Assembly (NCBI RefSeq): GCF_001280505.1
Contig: NZ_LBIO01000040.1
Coordinates: forward strand, 248,001 to 312,000
Direction: 5' to 3'
Length of the DNA: 64,000 nucleotides
From: Mangrovimonas sp. TPBH4
GTDB taxonomy: Bacteria > Bacteroidota > Bacteroidia > Flavobacteriales > Flavobacteriaceae
Shown: one piece after another, positions 16,869 through 26,146 of the stretch
How positions within the stretch are numbered: the first letter of the stretch is position 1
Layout: each line of letters begins with the position of its first letter
The notes under the pieces: model-generated
The model's input: only the letters and a program-made list of their open reading frames with translations
Database searches by the model: none
What the model was told of the DNA's origin: nothing
Made by a program: the position numbers and the translations under genes

Positions 16869-18254
16869 TTATTTAAGAATCTTTTTTACCAAGGTCCCCT
16901 TATTGGTTATTATTTTGGCCATATACAAACCATTGCTAAAAGACGAAACATCAATGTCGCTATTTGAGGCATGCAAAATTTCCTGGCCAGACAGATTATA
17001 AAGGCTCACCTCATGAATTTCAACAGATTCCGGAAGCTGAATCACTAAAAGGTCTTTTACAGGATTTACAATGCTTACAGCCTCAAAATCCACTTCAGAA
17101 ACACTTAAGGCCGTACATTCAGGGCTTAGCTCCGTCTGTTCATCTATATCCAAAAATATAGGATCCACACTTACCCCTTCATCCACAAGGATACAGGTAA
17201 GATCTGGATTAGAAGTGAAGTCCAACTGAATGTATCCGGATAAATCCAAATTACTTAAATTCACCTCCGAAAAATTATTGTTGGAAGCCGATATTTTAAA
17301 CACACTATCCGTTCCTAATTCACTAAAATCCACCGAAGTCAGCTGGTTGTTATCGCACACAAACTGAAACAACATATTTGTAGTAGCAGAAGATGCTCCT
17401 GACACATTTACAGCTGTCAAATTGTTATTTGAACAATCAACGGTATAAATACTTTCACATAAGGATACATCCAGTTCAGCGAGTGCATTGTCCATACATT
17501 TTAACTCACCCAAATCTGGGTTATTACTAAGATCCAATTCGGTTAAATCATTATTGTGACATTTTAATATGGATAAATTTGGATTGTTACTTACATCTAG
17601 AGACGTTAATCCTGAATTAGAACAGTCCAAAAAATTCAATGAAGGCAGATTAGAGAGGTCTAAAGAAGTTAATGAATTTCCCTCCGTGAATAACCCTGTA
17701 AGAGTACTATTGGACAAGGTAAGTTCTGTAAAAGAGTTATTATTTAAAAATAAGCTTGTTAGTGAGGTATTATTACTGATATCTAAATAGGATAAATTAT
17801 TATTGTAAGCTTTCAAACTTATTAATTGACTACAATTACTAATATCCAAACTAGACAAATTATTTCCTGTAATATCCAAATGTTTTAAAAGCGAATTATT
17901 GCTAAGATCTAACTCGCTAACATTGTTACCATTTAAGTATAACTGTTTTAATTGAGTTAAAGCACTAACATCTATTTCGTCAAGGTTATTATAATACAGA
18001 TACAAAAAATTAAGTGAAGTAAAATCTTCGATTCCCGTAAGGTCACTAATATTTGCACTTTGTAAATCAAGAGAAGTAATGGTATTAATGCTATTAGTAA
18101 GCACTTCCCCATCCAAAACATCATCATATCCTAGATCAATCAATTTTTGTTCAAAATTGCTATCCGGTATCAAAGTCACATCAGTTTGTGCATATACCCC
18201 TACAGAAAAGCCTATAAAAAGGGCGCAAAAATAACAGTGTAGTTTTCTCTTCAT
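16869..18254 (-). CDS. secreted leucine-rich-repeat protein with T9SS type A sorting domain
   Basis: A 461-residue cell-surface protein. The ATG at 18254 starts a clean signal peptide (MKRKLHCYFCALFIGFSVG...); the frame is open ten codons further up. The middle (about 40-370) consists of leucine-rich repeats of 20-22 residues with the pattern LxxLDxSNNxxLxxL. The C-terminal 70 residues form a type A T9SS sorting domain (VKDLLVIQL, SLYNLSGQEI, FSNGLYMAKI, KKILK). It should be exported by the type IX system and attached to the cell surface. Repeats of this kind mediate protein binding. No partner gene is next to it. Confidence 0.9.
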   Translation of the reverse strand: MKRKLHCYFCALFIGFSVGVYAQTDVTLIPDSNFEQKLIDLGYDDVLDGEVLTNSINTITSLDLQSANISDLTGIEDFTSLNFLYLYYNNLDEIDVSALTQLKQLYLNGNNVSELDLSNNSLLKHLDITGNNLSSLDISNCSQLISLKAYNNNLSYLDISNNTSLTSLFLNNNSFTELTLSNSTLTGLFTEGNSLTSLDLSNLPSLNFLDCSNSGLTSLDVSNNPNLSILKCHNNDLTELDLSNNPDLGELKCMDNALAELDVSLCESIYTVDCSNNNLTAVNVSGASSATTNMLFQFVCDNNQLTSVDFSELGTDSVFKISASNNNFSEVNLSNLDLSGYIQLDFTSNPDLTCILVDEGVSVDPIFLDIDEQTELSPECTALSVSEVDFEAVSIVNPVKDLLVIQLPESVEIHEVSLYNLSGQEILHASNSDIDVSSFSNGLYMAKIITNKGTLVKKILK

Positions 18255-18506
18255 AATTACATTTTTTAACCTATTTAACATCAATCATTTATAAATATAT
18301 GCAAAAAATGTTAAAACAACACTTATTTCGCAACTGATAAGTGATTTCAAAGAGCTTCAACACCAAAAATCAGGAAAGACAAACCCCCTTTTTGCCCCTA
18401 GCTGTTCACTCCTCGCCCTTCTCTTCCCAACTCTAAACTTTCAGCTACCCTGCTTCCAAAAATTTTATCTATTTTGGCTACCATCTAACTAACAATACAC
18501 AATGCA

Positions 18507-18926
18507 ATGCGAATCGTACGAAACATTTTAGCCCTTATTTTGGGATGGCTTGGCGGAAGCGCCATTAATATGGGACTGGTAGCCCTAGGACACACTTTGT
18601 TTCCCATGGAAGGCATAGACCCTAATGACATGAATGCTCTAGCAGAGGCGATGCCCACTATGGAACCTAAACATTTTCTGTTTCCATTTTTGGCCCACGC
18701 CCTCGGCACTTTTATAGGAGCCATTATCGCTGCTCGTTTAGCAGCTAGCCATAAAATGATTTTTGCCATGGCAATAGGAATCTTGTTTTTAATAGGCGGT
18801 ATCATGGTGAATTATATGCTCCCTGGGCCTACGTGGTTTACAGTATTAGACCTTGTTGTAGCCTACATCCCAATGGCTTGGTTAGGAGGTTCAGTAGCAT
18901 TAAAAAAAGCAAAGACATCCATTTAA
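18507..18926 (+). CDS. four-helix integral membrane protein, unknown function
   Basis: A 139-residue protein made almost entirely of four hydrophobic helices (about 5-27, 58-78, 84-103, 110-128) separated by short loops. The second in-frame ATG (18507) is the start of the first helix. It is similar in type to small flavobacterial membrane proteins of unknown role. The next gene begins after a single base, so the two are co-translated. The family is not recognised. Confidence 0.75.
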   Translation: MRIVRNILALILGWLGGSAINMGLVALGHTLFPMEGIDPNDMNALAEAMPTMEPKHFLFPFLAHALGTFIGAIIAARLAASHKMIFAMAIGILFLIGGIMVNYMLPGPTWFTVLDLVVAYIPMAWLGGSVALKKAKTSI

Positions 18927-18927
18927 C

Positions 18928-19569
18928 ATGAACAAAAAATACATCACCTTTCTCTTACTAACCATATATGCAATAGCAATGCAAGCACAGAATGTCATTT
19001 TGCAGACTGGTGATGTATTGTTTAGGGAATCTGCCGAAAGCAGCTTATCCCAAGCTATAGATGCGGTGACCCAAACCGATAAAGCCACCCATTTCTCCCA
19101 TATGGGATTGGTTGAAGTAGTAGGCGACAGCATTTTTGTATTGCATGCCGATACAGAAGGTGGTTCCTGCAAGATTAGTTTGCGAGAGTTTATCTACCCT
19201 CCCTCAGACAGCTTACCGCAAGAGAGAACGGTGATCGCTTATCGCTTGAAACCCGACTATCAAAAAGCCATTCCTGACGCTATCAACACAGCCAAAACTA
19301 TGCTGGGCAAGCCCTATAACTTTAGTTATGTCATGAATGACAGCAGTTATTATTGCTCAGGATTTGTATACAGAGCTTTTGCAAAAGACAGCATTTTTAA
19401 ATTGAACCCCATGACGTTCAAGGATCCAGATACTGGTAACTTCAATCCCTCTTGGATCGCGTTTTACAAAGAATTAGGCATGGAAGTTCCCGAAGGCCAA
19501 CTAGGGTGCAACCCTAATGGTATGGCGGCTTCGGAAAAGTTAATGCTGCTTGGAAAAGTGCGGATGTAG
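18928..19569 (+). CDS. YiiX/YebB-like NlpC/P60-family cysteine hydrolase, exported
   Basis: A 213-residue protein with a signal peptide (about 1-20). It has the features of the YiiX permuted papain-fold family: an N-terminal GDVLFRES motif, a conserved histidine in ATHFSHMGLV, and a YYCSGFVYRAF segment with the probable catalytic cysteine late in the protein. Such enzymes are thought to cleave amide bonds in peptidoglycan or lipid-linked substrates, but the substrate of this one is unknown. It is directly coupled to the preceding small membrane protein. Confidence 0.82.
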   Translation: MNKKYITFLLLTIYAIAMQAQNVILQTGDVLFRESAESSLSQAIDAVTQTDKATHFSHMGLVEVVGDSIFVLHADTEGGSCKISLREFIYPPSDSLPQERTVIAYRLKPDYQKAIPDAINTAKTMLGKPYNFSYVMNDSSYYCSGFVYRAFAKDSIFKLNPMTFKDPDTGNFNPSWIAFYKELGMEVPEGQLGCNPNGMAASEKLMLLGKVRM

Positions 19570-19696
19570 ACAATTTTAGAATCAAGACCGCTACGCTACA
19601 GGATTTGAGACAATCAATTCAGCACTCTTAACTGACCAGCACTAGTATAAGAAATATTATATCAACAAAATGGTAAGGAAACATATCTAAGTAAGG

Positions 19697-20497
19697 ATGG
19701 CACTTAAAGAAAAAGACACCTCAAAACTCATAACAAAATATTTAATATTAGTTATTTCCTTTTTATGTGGTGGAATATTCATTTTCAAAATGATAAACTC
19801 TCCCGAAAAGATAAACCTTACTACTTATGAAAAACAACTAATAGAATATTTTCAAGAAGTTGCTTTAAATTCTGATTATGGGCAAAGTCCTAAAAAGACA
19901 ATAAAGTGGAATTCAAAGATGGTTCTTTATGTTTCTAAAGACAAGGAAAATAAAAATCAGGTTATTAAAATAGAAGAAGTGATTGAAAATATTAATTCTT
20001 TATTTACAGATGGTTTTAAGATTTTACTAACAGATGATCGGTTAAAAAGTAACGCCATTATTTTCTTAAGTAGTATAGAACAAATGAATAAGCAAAACCC
20101 AGGTTTTTTTGACGGTATTAATGAAAGTGTTGCTGGTTTGTCCGAAATTGAGTTTGATTGGGGAAGCTGTGAAATAACAAATAGTAAGATATTTATTAAC
20201 ACTGATGAGCCTATAGATGTGCAATTGTCTGCAATAATAGAAGAAATTGCCCATAGTATAGGATTGCCTTCTGACTCAAATATACACACTGACAGTGTTT
20301 TTTACGAAAATCAAGTTGATGAGGCAAAATTAAATGATGAGTTTTCTCAGCTAGATATTGATGTTATCAAACTATTATACCATCCCAAAATGAAATCGGG
20401 TTTTAATCAATTTCAAGCAAAAAATACCATCAAAAGAATTTTTAAATCTGAACCAGGTGATTATTCTGTAAGTGGTTATAAAAAAAATAACAGTTAA
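19697..20497 (+). CDS. DUF2927-like putative metallopeptidase-fold protein
   Basis: A 266-residue protein with one N-terminal hydrophobic anchor (about 15-33) and a predominantly extracytoplasmic remainder. The segment IIEEIAHSIGLPSDSN followed by a VFYENQVDEAKL stretch resembles the DUF2927 family, whose members look like degenerate zinc-peptidases. The usual HEXXH glutamate/histidine pattern is only partly kept (EEIAH). The gene is much more AT-rich than those upstream, and the following genes share this, pointing to accessory or acquired DNA. Function unknown. Confidence 0.62.
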   Translation: MALKEKDTSKLITKYLILVISFLCGGIFIFKMINSPEKINLTTYEKQLIEYFQEVALNSDYGQSPKKTIKWNSKMVLYVSKDKENKNQVIKIEEVIENINSLFTDGFKILLTDDRLKSNAIIFLSSIEQMNKQNPGFFDGINESVAGLSEIEFDWGSCEITNSKIFINTDEPIDVQLSAIIEEIAHSIGLPSDSNIHTDSVFYENQVDEAKLNDEFSQLDIDVIKLLYHPKMKSGFNQFQAKNTIKRIFKSEPGDYSVSGYKKNNS

Positions 20498-20533
20498 TTT
20501 TCTCAACAATCGAAATTATAGAAAAAGCCACTA

Positions 20534-20995
20534 ATGATTAAAATAAAATTTATCATAGTCATATTGCTTCTATTTCATTCTTGTTCAAATGACAAAAACA
20601 AAAGAACTAATAATCTAGATGTTAGAAGTCTGTTAGAGATTAAAGACCAATATGACCTCAAGATAGAAAACAAAGAAGATTTGGATTTGATAATTAAAAG
20701 AAATATCGATTTTAAGAATGATGCAAACTGCAATGCTAGATTTATTATTCAGTTTATAACTACCAAAGATTTTAATGGAATAAGTAGTGTTTCAATTACC
20801 AAAAGGGATCATCTAATTATTGATAAGCAAAATGAACTTAAATTGTTATTAGAGCTAAAAGAGCTTACTAAAATTTCAGTCGGCAAAAACGGAAGAGAAT
20901 ATTACCAGGCTTTGGATAAAAGCCCTGCATTTAATTTAATTGTTAATGGAAAAAAATATTGTAATGAATTAACAAGGGCAAACCATAAAAAATAA
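20534..20995 (+). CDS. hypothetical lipoprotein
   Basis: A 153-residue protein with a short hydrophobic leader and a lipobox ending in FHSC (Cys about residue 17). The rest is Lys/Asn-rich and contains no motif I recognise. It begins 36 bases after the DUF2927-like gene and is equally AT-rich, so the two may be co-transcribed. A GTCACAGAC repeat lies just after its stop. Confidence 0.65.
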   Translation: MIKIKFIIVILLLFHSCSNDKNKRTNNLDVRSLLEIKDQYDLKIENKEDLDLIIKRNIDFKNDANCNARFIIQFITTKDFNGISSVSITKRDHLIIDKQNELKLLLELKELTKISVGKNGREYYQALDKSPAFNLIVNGKKYCNELTRANHKK

Positions 20996-21017
20996 ATGTC
21001 GCTAGTCTATTTTAATA

Positions 21018-21040
21018 CTCGTCACAGACCAACACTAGCA
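21018..21040 (+). repeat. dispersed GTCACAGAC element, copy 1
   Basis: CTCGTCACAGAC followed by CAACACTAGCA lies in the gap between two unknown lipoprotein genes. The same core recurs at 21627 and, in the opposite direction, at 50538-50570, always outside or at the very end of genes. Confidence 0.5.
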
Positions 21041-21077
21041 GGAGAGCCCCCTTATCTACAACTTATCAAAGATATAT

Positions 21078-21503
21078 ATGGACAATAAATTTAGAAGATT
21101 AATTATTATAGTGTTGTTTTTTTATTTTAATTCATGTGGATGGGTCGAGGGTGAAGACCCTCACGAGCTTAGATTAAAATATGAATACTCCGTTTCTTAT
21201 GACACAAAAAATATAGCGTTTAATTATTTTTCTATAGGATATGGAGGAGGAACTCCTATCCTAGATAATTGTATTGAATTTTATCTCGATAATAACTATT
21301 TATACTTGAAACAACTTATTGGTTTTAATGAAGAGCAGGAGTCTAGATATTTTAAAATAAATAATAGAACAAGAAACATAACCAAAATTGATAAAACTCA
21401 ATATGACAAAAATGCAAAAAATTGTACTCTAATAAATTTTCAGTCAATATCAGAAAAGGGAGATTTTGAAATACCATCAGAGTACATGAACAAGGAAAAA
21501 TAG
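21078..21503 (+). CDS. hypothetical lipoprotein
   Basis: A 141-residue protein with an N-terminal hydrophobic leader and lipobox FNSC (Cys about residue 20). The remainder is rich in Asn, Lys and Tyr. No domain is recognised. It lies between two copies of the GTCACAGAC element and shares the low GC content of its neighbours. Confidence 0.62.
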   Translation: MDNKFRRLIIIVLFFYFNSCGWVEGEDPHELRLKYEYSVSYDTKNIAFNYFSIGYGGGTPILDNCIEFYLDNNYLYLKQLIGFNEEQESRYFKINNRTRNITKIDKTQYDKNAKNCTLINFQSISEKGDFEIPSEYMNKEK

Positions 21504-21626
21504 TATTTATTAGGTTCAATTTAAGGTTCAAATCCCCCCGCTAGCGCCCATTTGTAATGAGAGCTTTATTTCTCAACCATAAATCGACAAAACCTCTTTG
21601 CTTTAAGATTTAGGACAATTTTAGCT

Positions 21627-21648
21627 CTCGTCACAGACGAGTGCTAGC
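21627..21648 (+). repeat. dispersed GTCACAGAC hairpin element, copy 2
   Basis: CTCGTCACAGACGAG folds as a 6-bp stem with an ACA loop and is followed by TGCTAGC. It overlaps the stop codon of the minus-strand gene that ends at 21644, so the element forms the end of that gene. It shares its core with the copies at 21018 and 50549. Confidence 0.5.
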
Positions 21649-22204
21649 TCCGATTATCGAATGTTATCTTTTGAAAATAACAACCTGTAACTTTATTTTT
21701 TATCAGCAAATCTTTTACTTTTTCAGAAATACAAAATGACGAAGGGTCAAATTCCTCGTAACAAAATACATTGACATTTTTAGGCATTTTATTTCTATCA
21801 ATAATTGGATTGATTAGATTATCTCTCATTTTACTTCTATCAAGCACATCTATTTTGATTTTGAAATGCATTATATAATATTCATGACTTTCGGAGCCCT
21901 TTAAAACACAAGTTTCCACAAACTGAATTTGACTTTCATCTACATAATCTTGGATTAATCTCTGCATTTTTGTCGAAATCAACCTTATAGGCTGATATGG
22001 CATTTGGTAATCTGCAAGTTGTTTTCCTACTCCTCCTTCAAAATTGAATTTAATTCCATCTAGCATACCTTTGTAAATTTCAACACCATCTTCAAGTGTC
22101 TCTAGTAGGTCTGACATTTCAATATTTTCTGTATCTACTATACCGTACTTCCCCTTTTTCTTGGCATATTCTGCACCTAATAGAACTCTGTAATATGTTT
22201 CCAT
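21644..22204 (-). CDS. hypothetical cytoplasmic protein
   Basis: A 186-residue protein without signal peptide or membrane helix. The first residues (METYYRVLLGAEYAKKKGKYGIVDTE) suggest a soluble alpha/beta protein. No family is recognised. Its stop codon lies inside a dispersed repeat (21627-21648), so its C-terminus may be recent or altered. It is convergent with the preceding lipoprotein gene and downstream of the hut terminator, so it is transcribed separately from hutU. Confidence 0.6.
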   Translation of the reverse strand: METYYRVLLGAEYAKKKGKYGIVDTENIEMSDLLETLEDGVEIYKGMLDGIKFNFEGGVGKQLADYQMPYQPIRLISTKMQRLIQDYVDESQIQFVETCVLKGSESHEYYIMHFKIKIDVLDRSKMRDNLINPIIDRNKMPKNVNVFCYEEFDPSSFCISEKVKDLLIKNKVTGCYFQKITFDNRS

Positions 22205-22337
22205 TTCTTTATTTATACAATTCCAAATAATTATACAACATCCTCATATTTTCAAAAGAGTTACTCACTTATTAGAAACCTTTGAACAGAGATTATGGGA
22301 ATGTCCATTTATAAAAAAACACTACCTAAAGAAACAA

Positions 22338-22365
22338 AAAAGTCCTGTCGTAAAACAGGACTTTT
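22338..22365 (-). terminator. terminator of the hutH-hutU operon
   Basis: An 11-bp perfect stem (AAAAGTCCTGT / ACAGGACTTTT) with a 6-base loop. Read on the minus strand it ends in a run of T, the direction of hutU. It lies about 150 bases past the hutU stop. Confidence 0.85.
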
Positions 22366-22423
22366 ATATCATATTTCTCTTCAGCACTCAATATCAAGTT
22401 ACATTAACGAAAGAGAACGAAAA

Positions 22424-22450
22424 GAGATTCCTCCTTCGTCGGAATGACAA
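22424..22450. repeat. dispersed intergenic element GAGATTC...GGAATGACAA, copy 1
   Basis: GAGATTCCTCCTTCGTC followed by GGAATGACAA. A related copy is at 27179-27218. Elements of this form are familiar from intergenic regions of flavobacterial genomes, though I cannot name the family. Confidence 0.5.
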
Positions 22451-22513
22451 AACTCATCTCTACTCCATTCCTTTCAACTTCAAGCTTCGTGCTTCAAACT
22501 ACTAAGGTCTTGA

Positions 22514-24511
22514 CTAAAATAAATCCGTCAAAATATCTTCAGCCACCAAATGAGGCAAGGTCACCTTTAGGCTTGGTGTACGCTGCATTTCGCGTTCAAT
22601 GGCGAATCTTGCTTCTTTGTTTCTGGCCCAACTACGTCTGGCAATACCGTTATTGACATCGTAAAACAACATACTTTTTAGGCGTGCTTCGGCTTCTTTG
22701 GTGCCGTTCAACAGCATCCCAAAACCACCGTTGATCACTTCACCCCAGCCAACGCCACCACCGTTGTGGATTGACACCCAGGTAGCGCCTCTAAAGCTGT
22801 CGCCAATCACGTTTTGAATGGCCATATCAGCCGTGAACTTACTACCGTCATAAATGTTGGAAGTCTCGCGATATGGAGAATCGGTCCCACTTACATCGTG
22901 GTGGTCGCGTCCTAATACCACAGGGCCAATTTTTCCTTCTGCAATGGCATTATTGAAGGCTTCGGCTATTTTGGCACGCCCTTCGGCATCGGCATATAGA
23001 ATTCTGGCTTGTGAGCCCACCACCATTTTGTTCTGCTTTGCATTTTTAATCCAAGTGATGTTGTCCTGCATTTGCAATTGGATTTCCTCTGGGGACACTT
23101 CCATAATTTGCTGCAGTACTTCCATAGCAATTTGGTCCGTAGCATCTAAATCCTCAGATTTTCCAGACGTACACACCCAACGGAAGGGTCCAAAACCATA
23201 GTCGAAACACATAGGTCCCAAAATATCCTGAACATAGGAAGGATATCTAAAATCAATTTTATTTTCGGCCATCACATCGGCGCCTGCACGAGAAGCTTCC
23301 AATAGAAAGGCATTTCCATAATCGAAGAAATACGTGCCTTTGGCTGTATGTTTGTTGATAGCCGCGGCATGACGACGTAAACTTTCCTGAACCTTTTCCT
23401 TAAATACTTCCGGCTCCTCACGAATCAAGCGATTGGATTCCTCATAACTCACATCCACAGGATAGTAACCACCAGTCCACGGAATGTGTAAAGAGGTTTG
23501 ATCTGACCCTACATGGATAAAGATGTTTTCTTCATCAAAACGTTCCCATACCTCCACAATATTTCCAATGTAGGCAATGGAAACCACTTCATTAGCCTCT
23601 TGCGCTTTTTTCACACGAGTAATCAAAGCTTCCATAGAATCAATCAATTCATCTACCCAGCCTTGTTGGTGTCGTTTGGTGGCCGCTTTTGGATTCACTT
23701 CGGCACACACCGTGATACAACCCGCAATATTCCCTGCCTTAGGTTGCGCACCACTCATACCACCCAAACCGGCAGTTAAAAATATTTTTCCAGCGGAAGA
23801 CTCTTCTTTCTTCAGTATTTTTCTGAAGGCGTTCATCACGGTAATTGTGGTTCCGTGTACAATTCCCTGTGGGCCGATATACATAAAAGAGCCCGCAGTC
23901 ATCTGACCATATTGGGTAACTCCCAAAGCGTTGAACTTTTCCCAATCATCAGGTTGGGAATAGTTAGGAATCATCATCCCATTAGTTACAACTACTCGTG
24001 GTGCAGCTTTAGACGATGGGAACAATCCCATTGGGTGGCCAGAATACATGTGCAAGGTCTGCTCCTCTGTCATCGTGGCCAAATATTTCATGGTCAACAA
24101 GTACTGCGCCCAGTTTTGGAACACAGCACCGTTTCCTCCGTAGGTAATCAATTCCTCAGGGTGCTGCGCTACCGCAGGATCCAAATTATTTTGAATCATC
24201 AACTGGATAGCTGCCGCCTGTGAACATTGTGCCGGATACTCCGAAATAGGTCGTGCATACAAGTCGTAATCGGGTTTGAAGCGGTACATATAAATACGTC
24301 CGTATTCTTTCAATTCCTCAGCAAATTCAGGCGCCAAAATCGCATGCCAAGCTTCTGGGAAATATCTTAAAGCATTTCTAACGGCTAATTGCTTGTCTTC
24401 TTTTGATAGGATATCCTTTCGTTTTGGAGCCCTATTAATACCTTCCGGATAGGCTTTTTTGGCCGGTAACTCTGTTGGGATTCCTTGTAATATCTGTTCT
24501 TGAAATGTCAT
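22514..24511 (-). CDS. hutU: urocanate hydratase
   Basis: Converts urocanate to imidazolone propionate, the second step of histidine breakdown (665 aa; cytoplasmic). It shows the NAD-binding glycine motif GLGGMSGAQPKAG and the catalytic segment FGPFRWVC447TSG. It is about 100 residues longer than the enterobacterial/Pseudomonas enzyme, which fits the longer form seen in Bacteroidetes. It lies downstream of hutH on the same strand with a gap of 107 bases, and ends before a clear terminator. The genes for the later steps (hutI, hutG) are not in this window. Confidence 0.96.
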   Translation of the reverse strand: MTFQEQILQGIPTELPAKKAYPEGINRAPKRKDILSKEDKQLAVRNALRYFPEAWHAILAPEFAEELKEYGRIYMYRFKPDYDLYARPISEYPAQCSQAAAIQLMIQNNLDPAVAQHPEELITYGGNGAVFQNWAQYLLTMKYLATMTEEQTLHMYSGHPMGLFPSSKAAPRVVVTNGMMIPNYSQPDDWEKFNALGVTQYGQMTAGSFMYIGPQGIVHGTTITVMNAFRKILKKEESSAGKIFLTAGLGGMSGAQPKAGNIAGCITVCAEVNPKAATKRHQQGWVDELIDSMEALITRVKKAQEANEVVSIAYIGNIVEVWERFDEENIFIHVGSDQTSLHIPWTGGYYPVDVSYEESNRLIREEPEVFKEKVQESLRRHAAAINKHTAKGTYFFDYGNAFLLEASRAGADVMAENKIDFRYPSYVQDILGPMCFDYGFGPFRWVCTSGKSEDLDATDQIAMEVLQQIMEVSPEEIQLQMQDNITWIKNAKQNKMVVGSQARILYADAEGRAKIAEAFNNAIAEGKIGPVVLGRDHHDVSGTDSPYRETSNIYDGSKFTADMAIQNVIGDSFRGATWVSIHNGGGVGWGEVINGGFGMLLNGTKEAEARLKSMLFYDVNNGIARRSWARNKEARFAIEREMQRTPSLKVTLPHLVAEDILTDLF

Positions 24512-24527
24512 ATCGTTCTCTATTTTA

Positions 24528-24568
24528 CTCGATAATCGAGATTTGAATACTTCGAGACCTGCCTCGAA
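24528..24568. repeat. inverted repeats in the hutH-hutU gap
   Basis: Two dyads lie close together: CTCGATAATCGAG (24528-24540; 6-bp arms around one A) and TTCGAG-6-CTCGAA (24551-24568). They could form hairpins in the hut mRNA between the two genes, or be a small dispersed element. No T run follows on the minus strand, so termination is unlikely. Confidence 0.4.
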
Positions 24569-24618
24569 ATTAAAAAATTGTACCTTTTTAATGCATTACG
24601 GGTTTGCCCCAAGGCAAT

Positions 24619-26109
24619 TTATTGCACCCTAAAGGCTTGTTCTTGTACAAATTGAATGATGGCATAAATATCGTCCTTCAACACACGGTCATCTTCCAAC
24701 TTCGCCACTTTACTTCTGATCAACTTAAAGTTTTCTTCCACAATATCGGAAAAGGTATTTGGTCGTCTAAATTCCAAGGCTTGGGCTGCATACATCAATT
24801 CGATAGCCAAAATCTTTTCAATATTCCCCAAAATTTGGTTGAACTTACGCCCAGAGATACTTCCCATAGACACGTGGTCTTCCTGCCCTAAAGAGGTTGG
24901 CACACTGTCTGCGGAAGGCGGGAAACACAAAGATTTATTCTCGGTTACCAAAGCCGCTGTAGTGTATTGTGGAATCATAAATCCAGAATTCAACCCTCCA
25001 GATTCGGTCAACAAACGAGGTAATCCAAACTTCCCTTCCAGCAACAAATAACATCTTCTATCGGCAATATTTCCTAATTCCGAAGCTGCTATCGAAGCAT
25101 AATCCAAGGCCATTGCCAAGGGTTGCCCGTGGAAATTTCCACCTGAAATGGCTTCCGTTTCACTCAACACAATTGGGTTATCGGTTACGGAGTTCATCTC
25201 AATTTCTGCCAATTCATTTAAATGATAGAAAGCATTTCTTGAAGCCCCGTGCACCTGCGGGATACAACGCATGGAATAAGGATCCTGTACGCGGGCACAA
25301 TCCAAATGCGATTTGATATTTTGGGAATCCTTAAATAATCGGCGCATACGCTCGGCTACTTTAAGATTCCCTTGAAACGGTCTGATGGTATGTAGCGCTT
25401 CCTTAAATGGCGAGGCACTTCCTTGGTAGCCCTCAATGCTCATGGCTCCTGCCACATCGGCCAAGTCCAAAAGATATCCCATTTTTTTAAGCCCTTTAAT
25501 GGCATGGGCCAAAATGAACTGGGTTCCGTTGATCAATCCCAAACCTTCTTTGGCCTGTAATTGGATAGGCTCCAAATTATGCGTTTTTAAGACCTCTTTG
25601 GCAGGTTTAATGACATCGCCTACCCAAAACTCACCTTCGCCCAACAACGGCAAAAATAAATGCGATAAAGGCGCCAAATCGCCCGATGCTCCCACCGAAC
25701 CTTGTTCTGGAACCACTGGCAACAGATCATTTTCTATACAGTACAGCAATCGATCGATCACTTCCATTCTCACACCCGAAAATCCTTGACATAAGGCCTG
25801 AACCTTACAAATCATCATGATTTTGGACAACTCCTTATCAATCGGGTTTCCTACACCAACGGCATGGGTAATTACCAAGTTCTCCTGTAATTTACTGGTT
25901 TCCTCTGGGGTAATCTGTACATCGCACAACGGCCCAAATCCTGTATTGATTCCGTACACGGCCTTATCGGAATTGGCCATGATTTCTACCTTTTGTCTGC
26001 AAGCATCTACTTTAGCCTTGGCCTCTTCGGTCACAATCCCTTTCAAAGTTCCTTCTGCAAGAGCCATTACGGTATCAACCGTAAGCTTATCTATACCATA
26101 TTTAAACAT
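24619..26109 (-). CDS. hutH: histidine ammonia-lyase
   Basis: Deaminates L-histidine to trans-urocanate, the first step of histidine use (496 aa from the ATG at 26109; one codon upstream is another ATG, and the frame stays open 22 codons further, into the promoter). The residues that form the MIO cofactor are Ala141-Ser142-Gly143 in SVGASGDLAPLSH, at nearly the same position as in characterised enzymes. It is first in an operon with hutU and divergent from a LysR regulator with a LysR box in the shared promoter. Confidence 0.96.
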   Translation of the reverse strand: MFKYGIDKLTVDTVMALAEGTLKGIVTEEAKAKVDACRQKVEIMANSDKAVYGINTGFGPLCDVQITPEETSKLQENLVITHAVGVGNPIDKELSKIMMICKVQALCQGFSGVRMEVIDRLLYCIENDLLPVVPEQGSVGASGDLAPLSHLFLPLLGEGEFWVGDVIKPAKEVLKTHNLEPIQLQAKEGLGLINGTQFILAHAIKGLKKMGYLLDLADVAGAMSIEGYQGSASPFKEALHTIRPFQGNLKVAERMRRLFKDSQNIKSHLDCARVQDPYSMRCIPQVHGASRNAFYHLNELAEIEMNSVTDNPIVLSETEAISGGNFHGQPLAMALDYASIAASELGNIADRRCYLLLEGKFGLPRLLTESGGLNSGFMIPQYTTAALVTENKSLCFPPSADSVPTSLGQEDHVSMGSISGRKFNQILGNIEKILAIELMYAAQALEFRRPNTFSDIVEENFKLIRSKVAKLEDDRVLKDDIYAIIQFVQEQAFRVQ

Positions 26110-26138
26110 CATTCTCTCTCGTTTTCTATTAGTTTTTA

Positions 26139-26146
26139 CAAAGTTA
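26139..26146 (-). promoter_or_regulatory. -7 element of the hutH promoter
   Basis: Reads TAACTTTG on the minus strand, an exact match to TAnnTTTG. A TTTG (-33) occurs 16 bases upstream (26163-26166 on the minus strand). Spacing is slightly short, but both elements are exact. The expected start site is about 20-25 bases before the hutH ATG. Confidence 0.6.

Larger units (their letters stand above)
22205..22513. other. 309-base intergenic stretch holding a terminator and a dispersed repeat
   Basis: No gene is seen. The stretch holds the hut terminator (22338-22365), a copy of the GAGATTC...GGAATGACAA element (22424-22450) and the promoter area of the minus-strand gene that starts at 22204. Confidence 0.6.

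Noticed and set aside
21511..21550. Sequence like the 3' end of a tRNA (GGTTCAAATCC followed by CCCGCTAGCGCCCA)
   Set aside because: No D-arm, anticodon arm or matching acceptor half is found upstream, and the T-stem does not pair. It may be chance or part of the repeat area; not called a tRNA or attachment site.
22514..26109. Complete histidine utilisation operon
   Set aside because: Only hutH and hutU are present. Genes for imidazolonepropionase and formiminoglutamate breakdown are not in the window, so the whole pathway is not claimed.
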